Shown: positions 34,001 through 39,757 of the stretch, in pieces
Layout: every line of letters starts with the position of its first letter
Numbering within the stretch: position 1 is the stretch's first letter
Assembly: GCA_902777835.1 (NCBI GenBank)
Contig: CACYVC010000019.1
Location: 1-56,902, forward strand
DNA: 56,902 bases
Reading direction: 5' to 3'
DNA from: an uncultured Bacteroidales bacterium
Lineage (GTDB): Bacteria; Bacteroidota; Bacteroidia; Bacteroidales; Muribaculaceae
Position numbers and translations under genes: made by a program
The notes under the pieces: generated by a model
Databases searched by the model: none
Seen by the model: only the letters and a program-made list of their open reading frames with translations
What the model was told of the DNA's origin: nothing

Positions 34001-36200
34001 TGTAGGTGTCGCCGTTTATTGTGCCATTCACGTCGGCATACACGTCGCAGTTGGGATTTGCCGAATTGATGTGGCCCTCAAAAGCATTCCCGTCGAGAGT
34101 GACATTGCCTTGCAGGTCTTTATAAGTCTTATTGTTGAAAACCACGCTCTGGAGGTCGATGTCGGCATTGATGCGGGTGCTGGGGTTGAGCATGTCAAAT
34201 TTTTGACCTTTGGCTTTAACTGCTGCTGTGAGGCTGCCCACTCCCAGCTGTGGAGCAATCTCCTGCACTGGGAAGGCGTTGAAAGTGGCGTCGATGTCAT
34301 ATTTCTCGGTCTTCGGGTCAAAACTTCCCCGTGCCGCCATGCTACCGCGATTGCGAGCATTGACTTTAGCGTCGAAGTTTGTGCCGTTGAGTTTCACGTC
34401 GGCATCGTAGTTGCGGTAGTGCTTGCCGGCATAGTCGATATCGTCGAGGTTGATTCGTGCATTTACCGCTGTGTTGTTGCCCAGGAAGTCAAATCCATGC
34501 CCATCGGCCTTGATGTGAGCGCTCACGTTGTTGACATCGAGCTGTGGCACCAGTTTCTTTACTGGCAACGACCTTGCTGTAGCATCAACTGTGTATCGGT
34601 CGTTGCCGAGTTCATAACTTCCTTTACCCACAAGGCTGCCGCCAGATTTCAGTTTCATGTCGATGTTTCCGGCAATCGACTTGGGGTTATATTTGATGTT
34701 GCCCTTGAGGTTCATGGGCACCACATTCACTTGCTTCTGTAGGTCTTTGTTGAGGAACTCATTCTTGGCAAAATCTATATTGTCGATATTGGCATCAAGG
34801 TTTACATCAGCCTGCATTTTAGAAGGATCAGTGATGTTCTTAATGTTTCCGTCAACTTTAGACTTTACAAAACCGGGGATTTGCAGTTCGCCGTTCTTTA
34901 TGTCAAGGTCGCGGGTGTTGCCCTCAAACTCACCTTTCACCTTTATGGGATGATTCTTGGGTATGAATTTTGTGGCGCCAGCCAGCGATGGCATCACCGA
35001 GCCGATTTCCCTCAGGTCAACAGTAGCATCGGTGGTTACGTTCATGCTTCCTGTGGGATTCTTGTCAAAGATGCTCATATCCACCTTGCCGTCAAGGTCG
35101 ATTGTGCTGTTCTTGGTCTTGACGGAGAAGTCTTTAACTTGAATGTCTTGCGGACTCACATCCACTTTGCCGTGAGCATCAGCAATCTCCAAACCACCAC
35201 GTTCTTTGGCCTTGAGTTCCTTGATGGGCACAGAGACGATGCTTCCTCTGTTGTAGAAGTCAGTGACAGTAAAATCGAGGTCGCTCACTTCCACATGGCT
35301 CATGTCAAGGCCGCTGCCAGGAGTTTTGCCTTTCTCGGCATAGATGGCGTGACCGCCTTTCATCGTGAGCGTGTCGGCTCGCACGGTCCAAGGCACTGTG
35401 TCGCTCGGATCTTCAGGTTTAGGAGGAGTAGGGTAAAGCTTGTCGTAAGTGGCAGCCACACGCTCATTAGGATAGACATACTTGCAATCGATGCTGTCAA
35501 CCTTTAGCGAGCGGGCGTCCACGGTGTGAAGTCCGGTATCCACACATCCGTCTTTAAGCTCAGCTCTGGCAAGGTGTGCATCCATCCTGTGGATAGTGGG
35601 TTCCATTACCATGGAGTAATCCACGTCGTTGAGTACTAGTCGTTGGGCTTCTATCCTCCATGGCTTGGACTTGGTGGTGTCGCCGTCGTGATATGACTTA
35701 TGTGAATATAGTGCAAGCTGCACCTTGCCACCTGTGAGTTCTCCATCGAGCACGTTGATTTTGCGATTGTCGAGGTCAATGTGGCTTCCTGTTAACTTGC
35801 AGTGCTTTACGTCGGCACGCAGCAGCATCGACGCATCGTCGCTCACAAGACGGTACTTGCCTTCCTCTAGTTCGGCTCCATCAATCTCAAAGCGCTTGTC
35901 AAGCAGTGGTTTAACGGCTACACTGGCAGTGAAATTCTTGGCAACTATCATCGTGTCGCCATGCTCGTCGAGCAATGCCATGTCATCGAGGGATATGTCG
36001 AGTGGGAACTTAACGAGGATTCTGCCAATGCTCAAGTCCATTCCCGTCTTTTCCTTTACATAGTGGCAGGCGATGTCTTTGGCCTTGTTCTGAACCCAGG
36101 GAATGTACAGCAGGAAAGGCAGCGCTATGATTAGCACCAGCAGAATGCCGAGTATCCACTTCAGCGTCTTCCAAATCCTATTTTTAACTGTCTTTCCCAA
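31074..36200 (-). CDS. tamB: Translocation and assembly module protein TamB
   Basis: At 1708 residues this is the longest gene of the window. A single N-terminal membrane helix (about 13-33) is followed by a long run of beta-taco/AsmA-like repeats (for example the VDGSLDNPLVNGFL and VDARARSLP-type segments). The C-terminal DUF490 (TamB) domain holds LLYNSYSGSMP and the conserved SFGINQYEG...GSRLETSYSYRL region. These proteins form a hydrophobic groove spanning the periplasm for lipid transfer to the outer membrane. The C-terminus is a Gln/Asn/Lys-rich tail. It is the first gene of the tamB-tamA operon. Confidence 0.93.
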   Translation of the reverse strand: MGKTVKNRIWKTLKWILGILLVLIIALPFLLYIPWVQNKAKDIACHYVKEKTGMDLSIGRILVKFPLDISLDDMALLDEHGDTMIVAKNFTASVAVKPLLDKRFEIDGAELEEGKYRLVSDDASMLLRADVKHCKLTGSHIDLDNRKINVLDGELTGGKVQLALYSHKSYHDGDTTKSKPWRIEAQRLVLNDVDYSMVMEPTIHRMDAHLARAELKDGCVDTGLHTVDARSLKVDSIDCKYVYPNERVAATYDKLYPTPPKPEDPSDTVPWTVRADTLTMKGGHAIYAEKGKTPGSGLDMSHVEVSDLDFTVTDFYNRGSIVSVPIKELKAKERGGLEIADAHGKVDVSPQDIQVKDFSVKTKNSTIDLDGKVDMSIFDKNPTGSMNVTTDATVDLREIGSVMPSLAGATKFIPKNHPIKVKGEFEGNTRDLDIKNGELQIPGFVKSKVDGNIKNITDPSKMQADVNLDANIDNIDFAKNEFLNKDLQKQVNVVPMNLKGNIKYNPKSIAGNIDMKLKSGGSLVGKGSYELGNDRYTVDATARSLPVKKLVPQLDVNNVSAHIKADGHGFDFLGNNTAVNARINLDDIDYAGKHYRNYDADVKLNGTNFDAKVNARNRGSMAARGSFDPKTEKYDIDATFNAFPVQEIAPQLGVGSLTAAVKAKGQKFDMLNPSTRINADIDLQSVVFNNKTYKDLQGNVTLDGNAFEGHINSANPNCDVYADVNGTINGDTYNVNLKGNIRDLDLQALNIMDVPCNGSGDIEMHGQFNLKTNEYQGTMSLDELNWTIDDERFYTEKADVAFDFNNNSSSFSFNEQSNYVDFNSPHSVNDLMKGFDRCIEIAKRQYKKVDLNVNEIADEVPQFNLKMKMGPRGVIQRYVGKWDIDFRDLQADISKDSTLNAHAMANNLGYGSHVIDQLVFNIVEVDKTIGYNLHMENKKGSWDDMAQVDIAGSAKGSNMNMLLSQKNIDKETGYHLGINALIQDSIISANIMPHQPIIAYKQWNLNDENYVKLDFGEKRLEADITLERDSSLISLKTDPIQVAGKQNILANIKNFRIEEWTNIVPSLESVSGIMDADIALSYDGRNFEGDGELELRKFTYNRMPEGDFKMKTNLTIDPRTSSTNITANLNIDGSDVAVAYGALNDSTATSPLNVKVDLNKFPIRKISPLIPGRMVMLDGFANGELTVDGSLDNPLVNGFLVSDTAYVKLPRYGSSLRLSEKQIDINDNVIEFDNYEIFGLNNNAARLNGSVDFRSFDDIKMDLDIKGKNIQFFGSTQKRFSEIFGNGFIDIDGSVRSRNNLTAVNADAKLLAGSNITYVMQDDINSIVNNSATEGMVTFINPNDTTWLNETIITGGTTPSALNVLVNIDVEKGAKINAFLQPEGKDRVSVDGSGSLRYLLDFAGKDHLSGTYTISSGVVRYTPPVISQKIFNLVEGSSLTWNGEMLNPQLNLKATNSVRTSVNNTNGSGSRLVDFDIIAELKNTLSNIDLKIDLEAKNDATVESELQTLTETQRSQTAINLLLYNSYSGSMPTGDFSTTGALFSFLQSQINNWTANNLKGVDLSFGINQYEGTQKGSRLETSYSYRLSKTLFGERFKIAVGGEYSTEATSEQNFSQNLISDISFEYLLNPTGTRYLRLFRHRGLESILEGEVTVTGISFVMKHKLSSLKDLFKWKYKSKKEEPQQENDLQQGVNTDNSPKPASTNSKQ

Positions 36201-36302
36201 GTTAATGTGCTAAAATTTTGCAACTTATGCTTATGACACCAACAAAAAAGATGCCAATAAACCTAATTTAAAATACAAAAATAAGAAAAAACTTTGAAAA
36301 CC

Positions 36303-36337
36303 ACCTACTTTTTTCAATGAAAAAGGTGTTTTTTTAG
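36303..36337. terminator. Possible terminator after the RsmF-like gene
   Basis: An interrupted stem of CACC...TTTTT with AAAAAGGTG lies between the 3' end of the RsmF-like gene and the tamB start. It is followed by T-rich tracts on both strands. Confidence 0.35.
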
Positions 36338-36359
36338 TTTTTTGAATGGATTTTCAGAC

Positions 36360-36395
36360 CAGTCGAACCTGTCAGACTAGTCCGACTAGTCCGAC
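36360..36395. repeat. Nonanucleotide array at the 3' end of the RsmF-like gene
   Basis: Four 9-nt units (CAGTCGAAC, CTGTCAGAC, TAGTCCGAC, TAGTCCGAC). The RsmF-like reading frame ends inside the array at 36372-36374, so its last residues VGLVGLV are encoded by the repeat. Confidence 0.75.
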
Positions 36396-37814
36396 CTGGG
36401 GTTTATCAGGCAGATGCGAGCTCAAGATGCGCCAAGATTTTGGGTAGAGATTATTGGCGCGGTTGCCTAAGTTGTTGACGAAGCCTAAAATGGCATTCTG
36501 GTAAGTAATCAATATATATCCTCGTGGAGCGTTAATGGTGATAGATTCACCTCGCAGATAGGCTATTGCAGTGAGGTAATCTACTTCGCATTTCTCGAAA
36601 GCACCATCTCGCAAGAGAGGCGACATAGCAAGATGGTGAGATGGAACGATTTTGTTGCCTTTAATGGTTCCAATCTCTAAGTTTAAGCCTTTAATTATAT
36701 GCAATTTATTAATGCTGACTATTGTATCTTTTATATATTTGCTAGTTGCAATAATATTGCCATTTTGCTCGCTTATTTCATAATTGCCGTTAAGCCATGT
36801 TGCCACTTTTTTGGGAACTATGGATGTAGCGTTTTGCTTTGGTTTTTTAGCGCCTGCGGCGCGTGAATGGTGGAAAGTGGAAGGTGGAAGGCGGAAGGCG
36901 GATTGTGCATTGTGCATTGTGCATTGTGCATTGTGCATTTTCCTGAGCACACATAAGAAAAGCCCCTCTCCACGCGTTTTGTGTGGCATAAAACGATAAC
37001 ATGGTATATTGTTTCCTGAGAGCTCGCCAGTTATGTTCCAAGACTGTTCATTAGGAATCTCTACAAAGTTGGCTCCTAGTTCGTTGGCTATATAAAGTGC
37101 CATTCTCTCGTTTTCGTCGAGGTTATAGGTGCAGGTGCTGTAGATGAGCAGACCGCCAGGCTTGAGGGCGGGCCATATGTCGTTGAGAATTTCACGTTGC
37201 CGCGCAGCGCATTGTTGTACCAGCTGTGGCGACCATTGAGCGACTGCTTCCTCATCCTTGCGGAACATGCCCTCGCCACTGCAGGGCACATCGGCTGCAA
37301 TGACGTCGAAAGCGTTTTCTAGCATACCGAGAACTCGTGGCGCGTCGTTGGTGACCACGCAGCTGTCGATGCCCCACTTTATGATGTTCTCGCGAAGGAC
37401 TTGCGCCCGCGGCGTAACTATCTCATTAGCAACGACGATGCTCCCTTGCGGCAGAGCTTGGAGAGTGGCTGTGGTCTTGCCCCCTGGCGCTGCGCACAGG
37501 TCAAGATAGGTGACAGGCTTACCAACAAGGCTTTTAATGACATGGTAGATGAACATTGACGAGGCGTCCTGCACATAGTAGCTACCAGCATGGAAATGCG
37601 GGTCGAAGGTGAACTGTGGTCGCTCTCTCAAATAGGCACCCATCTCGCACCAGGGGACACGCTCAAGTGAGGCTGGCGGCAAAAAGCCTTTGCAGTTGTT
37701 GAATCTCACCGATGTGACAGGCTCATTGTCCTCAATCGCCTGCAGCATAGCCCTTGCCTCGTCGCCAGGCAGCAACGAATTGATTTGCTCAATGAAGTGC
37801 TCGTTCAAATTCAT
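36372..37814 (-). CDS. RsmF-like 16S rRNA (cytosine-C5) methyltransferase
   Basis: A protein of 480 residues in the RsmB/RsmF (NOL1/NOP2/Sun) family, which methylates C5 of a cytosine in rRNA. The SAM motif LDLCAAPGGKTT (105-116) and both cysteines are present: Cys178 in DVPCSGE and the nucleophile Cys228 in YSTCTYN. A C-terminal RsmF-type domain follows after a linker. Two non-conserved inserts are encoded by simple repeats: residues about 292-322 (MHNAQCT repeated, then a GC hairpin) and the last seven residues. The promoter repeat copy E puts the -7 box only 4 nt from the ATG, implying a leaderless mRNA. Confidence 0.9.
   Translation of the reverse strand: MNLNEHFIEQINSLLPGDEARAMLQAIEDNEPVTSVRFNNCKGFLPPASLERVPWCEMGAYLRERPQFTFDPHFHAGSYYVQDASSMFIYHVIKSLVGKPVTYLDLCAAPGGKTTATLQALPQGSIVVANEIVTPRAQVLRENIIKWGIDSCVVTNDAPRVLGMLENAFDVIAADVPCSGEGMFRKDEEAVAQWSPQLVQQCAARQREILNDIWPALKPGGLLIYSTCTYNLDENERMALYIANELGANFVEIPNEQSWNITGELSGNNIPCYRFMPHKTRGEGLFLCVLRKMHNAQCTMHNAQSAFRLPPSTFHHSRAAGAKKPKQNATSIVPKKVATWLNGNYEISEQNGNIIATSKYIKDTIVSINKLHIIKGLNLEIGTIKGNKIVPSHHLAMSPLLRDGAFEKCEVDYLTAIAYLRGESITINAPRGYILITYQNAILGFVNNLGNRANNLYPKSWRILSSHLPDKPQVGLVGLV
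36850..36939. repeat. Heptamer array plus GC mini-hairpin inside a coding gene
   Basis: Ten 7-nt units in register (GTGGAAA, GTGGAAG twice, GCGGAAG, GCGGATT, then GTGCATT five times) span 36870-36939. Next to them, at 36850-36862, is the hairpin GCGCCTGCGGCGC (5-bp stem, 3-nt loop). The whole block is read in frame within the RsmF-like gene. Confidence 0.9.
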
Positions 37815-37818
37815 AGTG

Positions 37819-37909
37819 CAAAATTAGTGCAAGCCGAGTGAAATACAAAATCAAAGACGATGTTTTTGATTTTTATTTCCAAGGCGCCGCATAATTTATT
37901 CAAAATTAG
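37819..37909 (-). repeat. Promoter-bearing repeat, copy E (toward the RsmF-like gene)
   Basis: On the minus strand: TTG (37846-37848), the 19-nt spacer TATTTCACTCGGCTTGCAC, and TAATTTTG (37819-37826). Four bases later comes the start codon of the RsmF-like gene. The hairpin arms here read CAAAATCAAA and TTTTTGATTTT, with a compensatory change relative to copies B and C. Confidence 0.85.
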
Positions 37910-37920
37910 TTAAAAGCTAT

Positions 37921-37944
37921 CAGTTGTCAGTTATCAGTTGTCAG
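37921..37944. repeat. Heptanucleotide array, CAGTTRT units
   Basis: CAGTTGT, CAGTTAT and CAGTTGT, then CAG. It lies 12 nt beyond promoter repeat copy E, in the 360-nt intergenic region between the RsmF-like and nucleotidase genes. Confidence 0.65.
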
Positions 37945-38009
37945 ATCTTTTCGTTAGACGCTCGAAGTGCTTTAATTTCCACTCCGGACTGGAAAAAGTG
38001 ACCAATATG

Positions 38010-38047
38010 CAATTTTAAGTCAAATTTTAAGCGAAGCGCCTCACAAA
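38010..38047 (-). repeat. Interspersed GGCGCTTCGCTTAAAATT repeat, copy 2
   Basis: Opposite-orientation copy of the 12110-12145 repeat, with a GCGAAGC core at 38031-38037. The remaining 38048-38174 holds only a weak promoter-like TAATTTCG near 38138. Confidence 0.7.
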
Positions 38048-38174
38048 CGGAAAAAGAAGACAGAAGACGATCGATTCTCTTTATATAAAAAATGCAAAAA
38101 AATGTGGATTGTTGAAGTGCGTAAGGAATAAAATTTGTAATTTCGTAAAATTATTAATTCTAAACAAAAGCTAT

Positions 38175-39695
38175 ATGAAAAAGTTCTCAAAAATTATTCT
38201 TGCAATTGCGCTTGCGATTATTGCTATACCTAATGTTCAGGCCGATCACTTGATAGTGATTAGCGCTAACGACACACATAGCCAAATTGAGCCAAGTGGC
38301 GACCTTGGAGGTATATATAGGCATCGCGCCGCAATGGATGAGATTCGTCGCAACAACAAGAACGTGATTGCCGTTCATGCAGGTGATGCAGTGCAAGGCA
38401 CTCTCTATTTCTCGCTCTTTAGAGGTGATGTGGAGTATGCCGCAATCGACACTTTAGGCTATGACATGATTATTCTGGGCAACCATGAGTTTGACAATGG
38501 CATTGATGAACTTGCAGAGCATTATAAGAAAATCAAAGCAGTGAAACTGTCGGCAAACTATGATTTCAGCAACACACCACTTGCCGATGTGCTTCAACCT
38601 TACAGCATACGCACCGTAGATGGTAAGCGCATAGGATTCTTTGGCATCAACGTTGATCCTAAGGGACTTATCAGCGACGACAAATACAAAGGCATGGTAT
38701 ATCTCGACAACGCCGTGGTGGCCGATGCCACTGCCAAATTCCTCAAGGAGGTGCAGAAAGTGGATTTCACTGTGATGATTTCTCACATTGGATATTATCC
38801 TGAGGCAGTTGGGCTTGTGGGCGATTCAATCATTGCCACCAAATCGCACTACATCGATATGATAGTTGGAAGTCACACTCACACTCTTCTTGAGCCTGGC
38901 GACCCACGCACTAAGGTTAAGAATGCCGACGGCAAGATTATCACCATTGGCCAGAATGGTAAGTCCGGCAAATATATCGGCACTTACGATATCAACCTCG
39001 ATGACTTCAGTGTTGAGTATGGCCAATTGAAGCTCGACAAGAGATTTGACACTAAGGCCGATTATCCCGCAATGAAGGCATGGCTTGCTCCATATAAATA
39101 CAAGGTTGACAGTGTGATGAATAATGTGCTTGGCACATCGGCTCGCAAGATGAAAGAGGGCAGCATAGCATCTCAAAACTGGCTATGCGATGCAGTGATG
39201 GAGATGATGCCAGGTATCACAGGCATTAAGAAACTTGATGGCGTGATTATGAACAAGGGCGGCATTCGTCAGTCTATGCCTCAAGGCAATGTGACCGAGG
39301 GCTTGATAGGCTCAATGTTCCCCTTCGACAACCGATTTGTTGTTGTTGAAGTGCAAGGAAGCGACTTGCTCGAGGCTCTACGTGTAATGGCGACTCGTGG
39401 CGGAGATGCCCTAAGTAAGGAGTTTTATGTGGAATATAAAGGCGAGAAAGAGAATGTAAAGATTACCACAGCAAAGCTCAACGGCAAGAAGATAGACCCT
39501 AAAAAGAAATACTTGATTGGCACCATCGACTACCTTGCCAATGGTGGCGACCACATGGAAGTTCTAGGTAAGGGCACACGTCCATTTGTTGACACCGTTC
39601 CTTACGGCGAACACATGAAGAACTACATTAAAGTGCTTACTAAGTCGGGGCGTGTGGTTGATGCCAACGATACTCCTCGCATGATACAGAAATAA
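38175..39695 (+). CDS. Bifunctional metallophosphatase/5'-nucleotidase (UshA-like)
   Basis: A secreted protein of 506 residues with a signal peptide (cut near VQADHL). An N-terminal calcineurin-like phosphatase domain has metal ligands in NDTHSQ (Asp33, His35), HAGD (Asp71), GNHEFD (102-107) and GSHTH. A C-terminal 5'-nucleotidase domain begins near 320. It releases phosphate from nucleotides in the periplasm. In several Bacteroidota the two domains are separate adjacent genes; here they are joined. I rejected the start at 38109 because it would put 22 residues before the signal peptide. Confidence 0.92.
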   Translation: MKKFSKIILAIALAIIAIPNVQADHLIVISANDTHSQIEPSGDLGGIYRHRAAMDEIRRNNKNVIAVHAGDAVQGTLYFSLFRGDVEYAAIDTLGYDMIILGNHEFDNGIDELAEHYKKIKAVKLSANYDFSNTPLADVLQPYSIRTVDGKRIGFFGINVDPKGLISDDKYKGMVYLDNAVVADATAKFLKEVQKVDFTVMISHIGYYPEAVGLVGDSIIATKSHYIDMIVGSHTHTLLEPGDPRTKVKNADGKIITIGQNGKSGKYIGTYDINLDDFSVEYGQLKLDKRFDTKADYPAMKAWLAPYKYKVDSVMNNVLGTSARKMKEGSIASQNWLCDAVMEMMPGITGIKKLDGVIMNKGGIRQSMPQGNVTEGLIGSMFPFDNRFVVVEVQGSDLLEALRVMATRGGDALSKEFYVEYKGEKENVKITTAKLNGKKIDPKKKYLIGTIDYLANGGDHMEVLGKGTRPFVDTVPYGEHMKNYIKVLTKSGRVVDANDTPRMIQK

Positions 39696-39757
39696 TCTAA
39701 TAATCAATGTCCTCCTTCATTTAGAAGGGGGGCATATTAATTTAGTACTTAAGAATA

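Noticed and set aside
34071-35507. Two long + strand ORFs (223 and 208 residues)
   Set aside because: Antisense to tamB; they arise from codon bias of the long gene.
36870-36939. CRISPR-like array
   Set aside because: Units are 7 nt with no spacers and there are no cas genes; it is a coding microsatellite-type array.
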